The notes beneath the pieces were generated by a model. It saw nothing but the letters and a program-made list of their open reading frames with translations, made no database searches and was not told the DNA's origin. A stretch of DNA of 64,000 nucleotides from Brevibacillus_D fluminis_A (GTDB taxonomy: Bacteria; Bacillota; Bacilli; Brevibacillales; Brevibacillaceae), in assembly GCF_052072235.1 (NCBI RefSeq), contig NZ_CM125436.1, positions 4,830,001 to 4,894,000 of the forward strand, read 5' to 3'. Shown piece by piece: positions 1 through 7,461 of the stretch. Positions within the stretch are counted from its first letter, which is position 1. Every line of letters begins with the position of its first letter. Position numbers and translations under genes: made by a program.

Positions 1-12
1 GGTGACTGATCG

Positions 13-549
13 ATGCATATCTCGATCCGAGAAGAGCGGGCAGAAGATTATAAACAGACCGAGGGCGTCGTAAAAAGCGCATTCGCTGCGGTCGAAATCA
101 GCGATAAAAACGAGCATGAGTTGGTAGCCCGAATCAGAAGATCCGCTGCTTTCCTTCCTGAATTATCGCTTGTAGCCATCGATACGGAAAAAGAAGAAAT
201 CGTGGGGCATCTCCTTTTATCGAAGATCGGTATCCGCAATGGCGAACAGGTTGCCCCATCGCTTGCGCTCGCTCCGGTTTCCGTCGCACCGGATTACCAA
301 AACCAAGGTGTCGGAAAGCTGTTGATCCGTCATGCCCTGCAAAAAGCAAAAGAACTTGGCTACGATTCTGTCATTGTTTTGGGACATCCCCGCTATTATC
401 CCAAATTCGGCTTCAAGCCTGCTTCGTTTTGGGGAATTAAAGCGCCGTTCGAAATCCCAGATGAAGTATTTATGGCAGTTGAGCTGAACGAAAATGCGCT
501 TGATCGCGTTTCCGGCGTCGTGGAATATTCAAGCGCTTTTTTGGGATAG
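13..549 (+). CDS. GNAT family N-acetyltransferase, YhbS-like
   Basis: A 178-residue protein of usual length for a single GNAT domain. The acetyl-CoA pyrophosphate-binding loop is visible as VAPDYQNQGVGKLLI (about residues 96-110), followed by GYDSVIVLGHPRYYPKFGF, which is typical of the YhbS branch. It should transfer an acetyl group from acetyl-CoA to an amine; the acceptor cannot be told from sequence. A GGTGA lies 7 bases before the ATG. The family is clear, the substrate unknown. Confidence 0.85.
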   Translation: MHISIREERAEDYKQTEGVVKSAFAAVEISDKNEHELVARIRRSAAFLPELSLVAIDTEKEEIVGHLLLSKIGIRNGEQVAPSLALAPVSVAPDYQNQGVGKLLIRHALQKAKELGYDSVIVLGHPRYYPKFGFKPASFWGIKAPFEIPDEVFMAVELNENALDRVSGVVEYSSAFLG

Positions 550-597
550 GTTGATTCCCGAGCATGCAAACCAAAATCGATTGCAAAGGTGAACGCG

Positions 598-876
598 ATG
601 AAAACAGCGAAAAAAACGCCAAAACTTGATCTATCCGCAACCGAGCGAGCCGCCCTGCGGTCAAATCGCATCCGGCTGAATGAACTCCATGACATCGATG
701 CCCAGCAGTTGAGTGTGCAGCTGGACATTTCCCATCAGCGTGCCAAAGAACTGAAGACAATGGCTGCGTTCCAACGCATTCCCTCCTTTCCTAAAACGCA
801 CACCTCCCTAAAGGCCATTTACAGCCTTTCAATCAGCTCGCCGAGTTTCATTTGCGCAGCGGGCTGGAGCAGCTGA
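598..876 (+). pseudogene. Truncated Cdd1/Pcd1-type helix-hairpin-helix protein
   Basis: The first 60 residues (LSATERAALRSNRIRLNELHDI, then QLDISHQRAKELKTMAAFQRIPS) resemble the N-terminus of the small pathogenicity-locus Cdd1 family, which carries a helix-hairpin-helix fold. In that family the IPS is followed by a G-P-K hairpin and more helices. Here the match stops near base 783 and the frame runs on into sequence antisense to the next gene's 3' end. I infer a 3'-truncated remnant. Start chosen for AAAGGTGA 6 bases before ATG; a GTG at 589 is the alternative. Confidence 0.5.
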
Positions 877-1172
877 TCTGCGATTCGATACATGTCCGGA
901 CGTCCCTTCTGCTTCCACCAGACAAAAGTCTCCCCCCGGTCCTCCTTAACTCCGAGCACGGTTATGCCGCTTGTCTGCATCGCGGTAAAAGCCGCTTTCT
1001 CTCGCGCAGCCGCTGTTTCTGACAGCTGACGAAGCACCAGTCCATAGCCGATCCCCAGTTTTAGGTGAGAAGCCGTCTCCATCACACCGGCATCCTGTCG
1101 GAGTGACTTCATCGTCAACCGCCAGGCAAGCCATTCAAGCAGCTGTTCATTCACTTCACTTTTGGTAAACAT
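819..1172 (-). CDS. Hypothetical protein with LexA-box promoter
   Basis: A 117-residue soluble protein I do not recognise. It has mixed alpha/beta character, two Trp-rich patches (WLAWRL, FVWWKQKGRP) and no signal or membrane segment. The ATG at 1172 follows GGAGG by 13 bases; longer in-frame starts would lie inside the promoter. The upstream region has a good sigma-A promoter overlapped by a LexA-type palindrome, so it may be induced by DNA damage. Its neighbour, a Cdd1-like remnant, is also from a DNA-binding family, but that link is weak. Confidence 0.6.
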   Translation of the reverse strand: MFTKSEVNEQLLEWLAWRLTMKSLRQDAGVMETASHLKLGIGYGLVLRQLSETAAAREKAAFTAMQTSGITVLGVKEDRGETFVWWKQKGRPDMYRIADQLLQPAAQMKLGELIERL

Positions 1173-1199
1173 CGCTGTGACTTCGCCTCCGTAAAACAA

Positions 1200-1245
1200 G
1201 AACGTTTGTTCCCGTATTATACGCAATCATAAGAACGGCATGCAA
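1200..1245 (-). promoter_or_regulatory. Sigma-A promoter with LexA (DinR) box
   Basis: On the minus strand -35 TTGCAT (1245-1240), an 18-base spacer and -10 TATAAT (1221-1216) precede the 819-1172 gene. GAAC-N4-GTTC at 1200-1211 matches the core of the B. subtilis SOS box and covers the expected transcription start, the usual place for repression. Confidence 0.65.
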
Positions 1246-1270
1246 ATAAAAAACGCCACGCATTCGTGGA
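1245..1270 (-). terminator. Weak terminator-like hairpin
   Basis: A short CCACG/CGTGG stem (1256-1269) is followed on the minus strand by a T-rich run. It ends a possible minus-strand transcript from 1270-1480, a region with no convincing gene but several strong stems. Confidence 0.4.
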
Positions 1271-1506
1271 GTTTGTGCTGATCATCCTCATTCCAAAATC
1301 GCCAAATCGAACTCGTTACCACGTGTTTGGCCAGGATCACGGAACATGCCGAGCGCTCCTTGGGGGCGGCTCGGCTTCTTTCGCATGAACCAACGTTCCT
1401 GAAAAACTTCCCGGATCGGCAAGGAAGAGATTCCCTTGTTCCCGGGAATCCCACGCCGTTATAGTGATACCATTCGAAATTGATTCATCAGGGAGCGTGT
1501 GTACAA

Positions 1507-1860
1507 ATGAAACGGGAAATGACAAAAACAGCATTATGCATGCTGCTATGCGCCATGCTACTGGGCGCATTTGGCGGATTTGCACAGGCAGCGGAGTCGG
1601 AAACGGCAGCAGCTGTAAGCATTGCGAAGTTTGCCTTGCTTGAGAAAAAATTCGACAAAACCGGCAGCGCGGAATTCAAACCGGATGGCACACGGGACGG
1701 TCATTTTCAAGTGAGCCGTTATAAATCAAAAACGTCCTCGATCGTTTCGGATCAAGGACGTTTACTGTTGAGGCTTCCGCGTGTCGCGAGTTTGATAATG
1801 TGGTATTTTCACCACATAATTCGTCCAAGCAGACGTTGCTCTCTTTGCGTAGAAATATAG
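1507..1860 (+). CDS. Putative secreted protein, probably truncated
   Basis: It has a clear Sec signal peptide: basic start MKREMTKT, hydrophobic stretch, and AQAAES as likely cleavage site near residue 30. The next 45 residues look like a normal exported domain, but from about base 1725 the reading changes to low-complexity, basic sequence, and a hairpin (AAACGTCC 1730-1737 with GGACGTTT 1756-1763) sits inside the frame. I infer the 3' part was lost and replaced by intergenic DNA. Family not recognised. The ATG follows GGGAG by 11 bases. Confidence 0.4.
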   Translation: MKREMTKTALCMLLCAMLLGAFGGFAQAAESETAAAVSIAKFALLEKKFDKTGSAEFKPDGTRDGHFQVSRYKSKTSSIVSDQGRLLLRLPRVASLIMWYFHHIIRPSRRCSLCVEI

Positions 1861-1887
1861 CATCCGGTTGAAAAGGAGGTATCCTTC

Positions 1888-2031
1888 ATGAGCAAAACTT
1901 GTCATGTCATTACCTTAAAACGCGGTGAGTGCATTCTGGTGAAAACGCAAAAACGCCGCCGCACACGTAATCGCTGCACCTGCACGTGCCATTGCCGCCG
2001 CCGCACACATAGAAAATGCGGCTGCCACTAA
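1888..2031 (+). CDS. Small Cys/Arg-rich basic protein (47 aa)
   Basis: A 47-residue protein with 8 Cys, 10 Arg, 5 Lys and 4 His. It starts MSKTCHVITLKRGEC and then alternates arginine blocks with closely spaced cysteines (CTCTCHC, then CGCH at the C-terminus). The ribosome binding site AAAAGGAGG with 8 bases to ATG is close to ideal, and a hairpin follows the stop, so this is very probably translated. The composition suggests metal or nucleic-acid binding, or a cross-linked spore-coat component; I know no family it fits. No neighbour gives a functional clue. Confidence 0.7.
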   Translation: MSKTCHVITLKRGECILVKTQKRRRTRNRCTCTCHCRRRTHRKCGCH

Positions 2032-2038
2032 TCGTTTC

Positions 2039-2067
2039 AAGAGCATCTGGCTTGAACAGGTGCTCTT
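2039..2067 (+). terminator. Hairpin after the Cys/Arg-rich gene
   Basis: AAGAGCA (2039-2045) pairs with TGCTCTT (2061-2067), eight bases after the stop codon. There is no strong T-run. Confidence 0.4.
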
Positions 2068-2110
2068 CTACATAATGCTCATAACCCGCGCAATCTAGCA
2101 CTCCAAAGCA

Positions 2111-2142
2111 AAACCTCCAGGAATTTTCCTGGAGATTTTTCC
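2111..2142 (-). terminator. Terminator of the MocR gene
   Basis: CTCCAGGAA pairs with TTCCTGGAG and is flanked by A- and T-rich runs on both sides, so it can work in either direction. It lies just beyond the stop of the minus-strand regulator. Confidence 0.7.
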
Positions 2143-2162
2143 TTGATTCGGACGGATTCCCC

Positions 2163-3497
2163 TTACTCCAGCACCTCTGCTTCCTCGCAGATCATCGAGA
2201 TCCCTGCCCGTATTTGCTCTGTTGATAGCTTGGCGATACAGATGCCAAAGCTATTTTCATCCCGAGCCTGACCGATATAATTTTTCTCCGGCGATGCGAT
2301 GAGGACGTTTCTCTCTTTCAGCCGGCGGATCAACTTTGTTCGATCTATTTTTTCATTCAATCGAATCCATACAAAAAAGCCCATATCCGGGACGATAAAT
2401 TCAATCCCACTCGTTTTTCGGTGCGTGACACACTCACGCAGACAGGCCATCTTCTTCCCATATTCAAGCCGTGCCTTCCGAATCTGTTTCTTGTACATCC
2501 CGCTATTGATAAAAAGCTCCAGCGCCCCTTGCGCCAGCACGCTTGTATTGAGATCCGCGCATTTTTTGTGCATGAGAAATTCCGCTTGTAACGCTTTGTT
2601 CATCACCACTGCACCTAATCGAATGCCAGGCATGAACGCCTTTGAAAAGCTTTTCACATAAATGACCTTGCCTGATACGTCATAAAAATGCGCCGGAAGC
2701 ACGTTGGTATGACGGTCCAAATCGACCAGATAGTCATCTTCCACAATATAGACATCGTATTTTTCCGCCAAGGCAACCATTCTTCTTTTGTCTTTTTCAG
2801 AAAGGCTCGTCCCGAGCGGATTATGGAACCGCGGCATGGTGTAAAAAAACTTGACGTCTTCGTTTTTGAAAATTCTCTCCAATTCATCGAAAGGGATGCC
2901 GTCGAAATCGCGCGCAATCCCGATCGTCTTTTCTCCGTGCAGTTCTGCCGTTTTCTGAATCAGGCTATAGGTCGGTTGTTCCACCAGAATCGTTCGCTTC
3001 CCATTCGGAAAAGGCATCTTTGCCAAAATGCTCAATGCTTGTTGAGAACCAGAGGTAATATAAATGGTTTCCTCAGAAGCAAATATTTGCTGATCTGCGA
3101 AATGATCGATCAACGCTTTTCGCAAGGACAACAGTCCTTGTGGATCACAGTATGTAAACAAGTGATCTTTATACTGCGCTACCGCACGGTTCATGCAATG
3201 GGTAAACTCCCGGTAGGGCAGCAATGCCGTATCGGGCATGACCTCCGTAAAATCAATCGCCCCCTGGCTGCTACTCGCGGCATTCGTTTTCGCAAGAACA
3301 TAATAACCGCCTTTGGGGACCGCGTAGATTTTGTGCTTGGACTCCAGTTCCTTGTATGCGCGGATCACCGTTGTTTTTGTGCAGGCGAATTGCTCCGCTA
3401 TTGCACGTATGGATGGTAAACGCTCGCCTTGCTTCAACTGATTTTGCGCCTGCAAATCCTCGATGTAATCGATGATCTCCTCGAACTTTCTTTTCAT
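2163..3497 (-). CDS. MocR/PdxR-type transcriptional regulator (GntR HTH + aminotransferase fold)
   Basis: A 444-residue fusion of an N-terminal GntR winged helix (residues 1-70, with LPSIRAIAEQFACTKTTVIR) and a class I aminotransferase-like domain. The PLP lysine is in VKSFSKAF near residue 290, and the conserved EDDY and GSQQAL segments are present. MocR proteins sense PLP or PLP-amino acid adducts rather than transaminate. It is divergent from an acetyltransferase gene, and the gap holds four decamer repeats that I take as its operators. Length is normal for the family. The effector is not known. Confidence 0.9.
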   Translation of the reverse strand: MKRKFEEIIDYIEDLQAQNQLKQGERLPSIRAIAEQFACTKTTVIRAYKELESKHKIYAVPKGGYYVLAKTNAASSSQGAIDFTEVMPDTALLPYREFTHCMNRAVAQYKDHLFTYCDPQGLLSLRKALIDHFADQQIFASEETIYITSGSQQALSILAKMPFPNGKRTILVEQPTYSLIQKTAELHGEKTIGIARDFDGIPFDELERIFKNEDVKFFYTMPRFHNPLGTSLSEKDKRRMVALAEKYDVYIVEDDYLVDLDRHTNVLPAHFYDVSGKVIYVKSFSKAFMPGIRLGAVVMNKALQAEFLMHKKCADLNTSVLAQGALELFINSGMYKKQIRKARLEYGKKMACLRECVTHRKTSGIEFIVPDMGFFVWIRLNEKIDRTKLIRRLKERNVLIASPEKNYIGQARDENSFGICIAKLSTEQIRAGISMICEEAEVLE

Positions 3498-3563
3498 CCT
3501 CTCCCCCTCATTGCCGCTTTCCCCGTGACCATTTTACCACCGCGAAAGAACATGCGACGAGTA

Positions 3564-3636
3564 TTTGTACGAGTTTTTGTACCAGTACAGAGCGTGATAA
3601 TCCGAATTGTACCGGATTGTTCCAGCTATTTATAAT
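3564..3636 (+). promoter_or_regulatory. Promoter with four direct repeats (MocR operator candidate)
   Basis: -35 TTGTAC (3608-3613), 17-base spacer and perfect -10 TATAAT (3631-3636) drive the downstream acetyltransferase. Decamers TTTGTACGAG (3564), TTTGTACCAG (3576), ATTGTACCGG (3606) and ATTGTTCCAG (3616) are direct repeats; the third contains the -35. Direct-repeat operators are known for MocR regulators. Confidence 0.75.
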
Positions 3637-3673
3637 CAGCATAGTAAAAAGCTCATCGGAAGGAGAAAGTACC

Positions 3674-4510
3674 ATGATTCAACTACACCCGCAGGAATAT
3701 GCCAAGGCAGCTCCACTGGTAAGGAGCGTTCCCTTCAACAACCTGTTTGCCCGCGTTGTTATCGAAAACAAGGTAGACGGGCATGTTTTTGTCGATGACG
3801 CCCTCAATCCGTCTGTCAGCTTGATCGTGCATAAATATGGGATGGCACTTTTATGCGGCAACCATGAAAATGACGCCTTCAATCACCAGCTGACGCGGTT
3901 CTTGAAACATCCAGCGGTCGCGTTCCCGGCAAAATATTTGCTGACGCACCCGGAGCAATGGGAGCAGAAACTCACGGCTTTGTTCGGATCAAAGATGCGC
4001 GAGGTCGACGGCCAGCAGCAGGGCCAGGAAAACGATGCGTTTTGTCTGCAAACCCAACGGATCAATTATGCTTACGCCTCTCCGTCCTGCCTGCATGATA
4101 TCCAGGTCCCCGCTTCGTTTACCGTTACAAAAATCGATCAAGACCTGTACCGGAAAATTCATGAAGTCCAAAGCACGGTTGTACCTGAACATTTCTGGAA
4201 TTCGGCAGAGGACTTTCTTGAAAACGGGATCGGCTTTGCCCTGCTGTACGACGATCAGATCGTCAGCGCGTCGTTTGCCTCGTACATTGTGGATGACCAA
4301 TTGGAGCTGGGGGTCGAAACAACGGCGGCATTCAGAAAAAAAGGCTACTCCGTCTATGCCGCATCCGCATTGGTTTCCTATTGTCTGGCCAATGGCTATC
4401 AACCGCTGTGGGCATGCAGGCGCGAAAACATCGGCTCATCACGCTTGGCCGAGCGCTTGGGCTTTGTTCCTGCTTCTTATCATCCTTATTTTTGCATGAC
4501 ATTGCGCTGA
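3674..4510 (+). CDS. GNAT-type acetyltransferase
   Basis: A 278-residue protein with a long N-terminal region and a C-terminal GNAT core. The core is seen in VVPEHFWNSAEDFLENGIG, then VSASFASYIVDDQLELGVET, then FRKKGYSVYAASALVSYCLANG, where the acetyl-CoA loop is FRKKGYS. It resembles the stand-alone GNAT_acetyltran family of Bacilli, whose substrates are mostly unknown. The ATG at 3674 follows AGGAGAAAG by 5 bases. It is divergent from the MocR gene and probably under its control, so an amine or amino-acid substrate is plausible. Confidence 0.8.
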   Translation: MIQLHPQEYAKAAPLVRSVPFNNLFARVVIENKVDGHVFVDDALNPSVSLIVHKYGMALLCGNHENDAFNHQLTRFLKHPAVAFPAKYLLTHPEQWEQKLTALFGSKMREVDGQQQGQENDAFCLQTQRINYAYASPSCLHDIQVPASFTVTKIDQDLYRKIHEVQSTVVPEHFWNSAEDFLENGIGFALLYDDQIVSASFASYIVDDQLELGVETTAAFRKKGYSVYAASALVSYCLANGYQPLWACRRENIGSSRLAERLGFVPASYHPYFCMTLR

Positions 4511-4597
4511 GCTGCGGCTGCCTCTATCACCTGATCGAACCTTCACGCGGCAAAAATGATTCCCCCGCGCGAGTCGAAGGGGGACAGAGAAAAAGGA

Positions 4598-4631
4598 AGC
4601 GAGGCTGCAAACACATTCTTGCAGCCTCGCT
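4598..4631. terminator. Bidirectional terminator
   Basis: AGCGAGGCTGCAA (4598-4610) pairs perfectly with TTGCAGCCTCGCT (4619-4631), between two convergent genes. Confidence 0.8.
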
Positions 4632-4650
4632 CATTTCACTGATCCTGCCA

Positions 4651-6444
4651 TTAAAACGAAACGGATACAGCGTACTTCTCCTGTGGACTCTTATGTTCTT
4701 GCCCGCCGGCCATTTGCTTCGCATACAGCTCCTTGTAATAACCATTCGCCTCCATCAGCGTCTGGTGGTCCCCGCTTTCGATAATCCTTCCATTTTTGAT
4801 GACAAAAATCGTATCCGCATGCAAGACCGTGGACAATCGGTGGGCAATCATCACAATCGTTTTCGCGCGGCCGATTTGTTGAATGGAGCGTTGGACCAGT
4901 TCTTCGCTTTCGTTATCCAGTGCGCTCGTTGCTTCGTCCAGCAAAATCAGTGCCGGATCTTTCAAAAAGACGCGGGCAAGCGCGATCCGCTGCTTTTGTC
5001 CCCCGGATAATTTCACCCCTCGTTCCCCAACCTCCGTATCATAGCCGTCCGGCAGCGCCTGGATGAAGTCATGCGCGAAAGCTTTCTTTGCGGCGGCAAT
5101 GATCTCTTCATCCGTTGCGTCCAGCTTCGCCATCCTGATGTTGTCTTTGACCGACGAGCTGTACAAAAAGTTGTCCTGTGTCACAATTCCCATCAGATTC
5201 CGCAAACTCGCCAGCGAGTAGTCTTTGATATTCACACCGTCGATGAGAATCTCCCCTCGGCTCACATCGTACATGCGGGTCAACAACTGCAAGACCGTGC
5301 TTTTGCCTCCCCCGCTCTCCCCTACAAAAGCATAGGTCTTTCCTTTTTCAATGGTAAATGACATGCCTTTGATCACCTGATTTTGATCATCATAGGAAAA
5401 AGAAACGTCATCGAATGTGATCGATTCCGAAAACGTGTCCAGTTTTTTCGGCCGCTCGGTTTCCACGATCGTGACAGGCGTCGATAAGAATTCGAATACC
5501 CGATGAAGCGCGACGCTTCCTTCCGTGATGGCGGGGAACGCTTGCACGAGAGCTGCAACAGGGCCACGCATCCTGTCGACGTAGGCAAAAAAGGCGATGA
5601 GACTGCCGAGGGTCAAATTCCCGTCGATCACAAACAAGCTCCCGACCAGCACGACAAGAAAAGGGGTTACATCGCTTAGAACGTTAACCGCAGCCAATGA
5701 AAAGGCATTGATTCCGGCCTGTCGATCCGTGATCCGTTCGTACTGTTTCAAATGCTGATCGAGCTGCTCTTTATCCCTTTTTTCCGCTGAAAATAATTTC
5801 GAGAGCAACGCTCCCTGAATTTTTTCAAACACAAAACCGCTTAATACGGAACGATAGCTCATCATATGGCGCGTGGTTTTTTTCAGCTTTTTGGCGAGAA
5901 AGTGGGCTAACGAAAATTGGACCGCCACAAGCAAAACAGCGAGCAGCGTCAACGCTTGATGCAAGGTAAGCATGACACCGATGACAAACAGCAGCACGAT
6001 GATTTCGATCCAGACGTTCGAAAAAACGGCCGTCATATACCCTCTTATTTTTTCAATATCATCGAAAAACCGGGTCCCGATTTCCCCGCTTTTATGCTCG
6101 GCAAAATATTTCGTATCGAGGGAATGCACTTTACGAAACGCATCCTTGCGCAGCTGCATGATGATATTGTTGTTTGCCTTGTTCAAGAAATACTGCCTGA
6201 CATATTCCATCGGTGCGCGAACCACAAAAAATACCGCAACCATGAAAGCCGCAATATACAAAAGATGCTCTACCTTGTCCGTGCGGGAAAACGCTTCGTT
6301 GCGAAGCAGCTCATCGAACAGATACTTGATGACCAGCGGCACAGACAGCGGGATCAGAAAGCGGAATAAGCTGCCGATAAACCCCAATAAATACAGCTTC
6401 TTTTGTTTGTTCACGTACGGTAAAAACTGACGCAACTCTCTCAT
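4651..6444 (-). CDS. ABC transporter, fused permease/ATPase exporter (MsbA/LmrA type)
   Basis: A 597-residue half-transporter: six membrane helices in residues 15-310, then a nucleotide-binding domain with Walker A GESGGGKST (about residue 375), the LSGGQKQR signature, Walker B ILLDEATSAL and the switch His in IAHRLSTV. Such proteins work as homodimers exporting lipids, drugs or peptides. The ATG at 6444 follows AAAGGGG; a TTG at 6477 lacks a site. It has its own promoter with the three-site TTGCG array seen before three other genes here, so it probably belongs to the regulon of the two-component system at 11.5-14.4 kb. Confidence 0.9.
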   Translation of the reverse strand: MRELRQFLPYVNKQKKLYLLGFIGSLFRFLIPLSVPLVIKYLFDELLRNEAFSRTDKVEHLLYIAAFMVAVFFVVRAPMEYVRQYFLNKANNNIIMQLRKDAFRKVHSLDTKYFAEHKSGEIGTRFFDDIEKIRGYMTAVFSNVWIEIIVLLFVIGVMLTLHQALTLLAVLLVAVQFSLAHFLAKKLKKTTRHMMSYRSVLSGFVFEKIQGALLSKLFSAEKRDKEQLDQHLKQYERITDRQAGINAFSLAAVNVLSDVTPFLVVLVGSLFVIDGNLTLGSLIAFFAYVDRMRGPVAALVQAFPAITEGSVALHRVFEFLSTPVTIVETERPKKLDTFSESITFDDVSFSYDDQNQVIKGMSFTIEKGKTYAFVGESGGGKSTVLQLLTRMYDVSRGEILIDGVNIKDYSLASLRNLMGIVTQDNFLYSSSVKDNIRMAKLDATDEEIIAAAKKAFAHDFIQALPDGYDTEVGERGVKLSGGQKQRIALARVFLKDPALILLDEATSALDNESEELVQRSIQQIGRAKTIVMIAHRLSTVLHADTIFVIKNGRIIESGDHQTLMEANGYYKELYAKQMAGGQEHKSPQEKYAVSVSF

Positions 6445-6501
6445 ATGAAAAACCCCTTTATCGGTTTGATTGACCAAAAGGATTCTGTGTGTCCTGCAAT
6501 T

Positions 6502-6577
6502 ATCTTATCGCGGCGGGAAGCCATGCATCGCGCAAACGATCGCCATCGCCACGCAAAAGATTGCGCGCCGCACGCAA
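6502..6577 (-). promoter_or_regulatory. TTGCG-array promoter A (ABC exporter)
   Basis: On the plus strand CGCAA recurs at 6531, 6552 and 6573, exactly 21 bp apart, with an inverted TTGCG at 6561. On the minus strand the last TTTGCG is followed by 23 bases and then -10 TAAGAT (6507-6502). No -35 hexamer is seen, as expected for an activator-dependent promoter. Confidence 0.75.
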
Positions 6578-6654
6578 AAAGGCAGATGGGATAAAAAAAA
6601 GCTCCCCACAGGAAACAGCCGGGCTGTTTGCACATAGGGAAGCTATTTTCATGA

Positions 6655-7461
6655 TTATTGCACATTCACCACGTAGGATGTCGTAAAAACATGGTGGTTT
6701 CGCTGAAATTGCCCCCAGATCTTGTAGATCCCTTTCTTGGGGAATTCCGCTTCAAACCGGGCTTTCGGTCCGGAACCCTGATCTTCTTCCGCGTGTGCGT
6801 GCACATAGTTTTGTCCGTCTTCCGATAAAATGACGACATGCCCGATCGCCCCCAAATAAGGCTCCAGATCGGCAATCGGTTTTTTGGTTTTTTCATCCTG
6901 AAAGGAAAACGTCAAGGTTACCTCTTTTTGTGCCTCCCAGGCGCTGCTTTGCAGTGTCACCTGATTGCCGTCGATTGTTTTTTCCAGGCTTGTGTCAGGA
7001 ACAAGCGGAACCGGTGCAGCAGGGGCGCCGTCGACGCGAACCCATTCCATCTTGGACATCGCATCCCCGTCTGTCGGCTTGAAATCAGCAATGACCCTGT
7101 ACTCGCCGCCGGCCGGAAAATCATTGGCTATTTCAAAAACACCGTTCCCTTTCAACTCGGGATGAATGTGATTGAAATACGATAAATCTTTGCTGACCAC
7201 GATGAGGTGCAGCAGTTTTTCGTGCGTTTGATCAAAATTTACAATCGGCGTGCCATCCGTCTTTTTGATCGCAAGGCGAATCGACGTCTTGTGGTGTCCG
7301 GCTGCTGCGTCCTGAGCAAGCGTCCATTCCGCATGGACGTTGTCGGCCATGATTCGATCGCTGACAAACGTTTCTTCCTCCTTGTCCCAGGATGAAATCG
7401 TACTGCAAGCTGACAGCAGCAGCATGGCTATCACGAGCAAAATCAGAAATCGTCTACTCAT
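6655..7461 (-). CDS. Histidine-containing lipoprotein of an ABC operon
   Basis: A 268-residue lipoprotein: MSRRFLILLVIAMLLLSACS ends in the lipobox LSAC. Two beta-rich modules follow, with HEKLLHLIVVSKDL and NHIHPELKG in the first and GHVVILSEDGQNYVHAHAEE in the second. These paired His motifs recall FixH/YtkA-like extracellular domains and could bind a metal, but that is inference. The ATG overlaps the stop of the upstream permease (start 7461, stop 7454-7456), so translation is coupled. It probably serves the MacB-type exporter on the outer membrane face. Confidence 0.7.
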   Translation of the reverse strand: MSRRFLILLVIAMLLLSACSTISSWDKEEETFVSDRIMADNVHAEWTLAQDAAAGHHKTSIRLAIKKTDGTPIVNFDQTHEKLLHLIVVSKDLSYFNHIHPELKGNGVFEIANDFPAGGEYRVIADFKPTDGDAMSKMEWVRVDGAPAAPVPLVPDTSLEKTIDGNQVTLQSSAWEAQKEVTLTFSFQDEKTKKPIADLEPYLGAIGHVVILSEDGQNYVHAHAEEDQGSGPKARFEAEFPKKGIYKIWGQFQRNHHVFTTSYVVNVQ

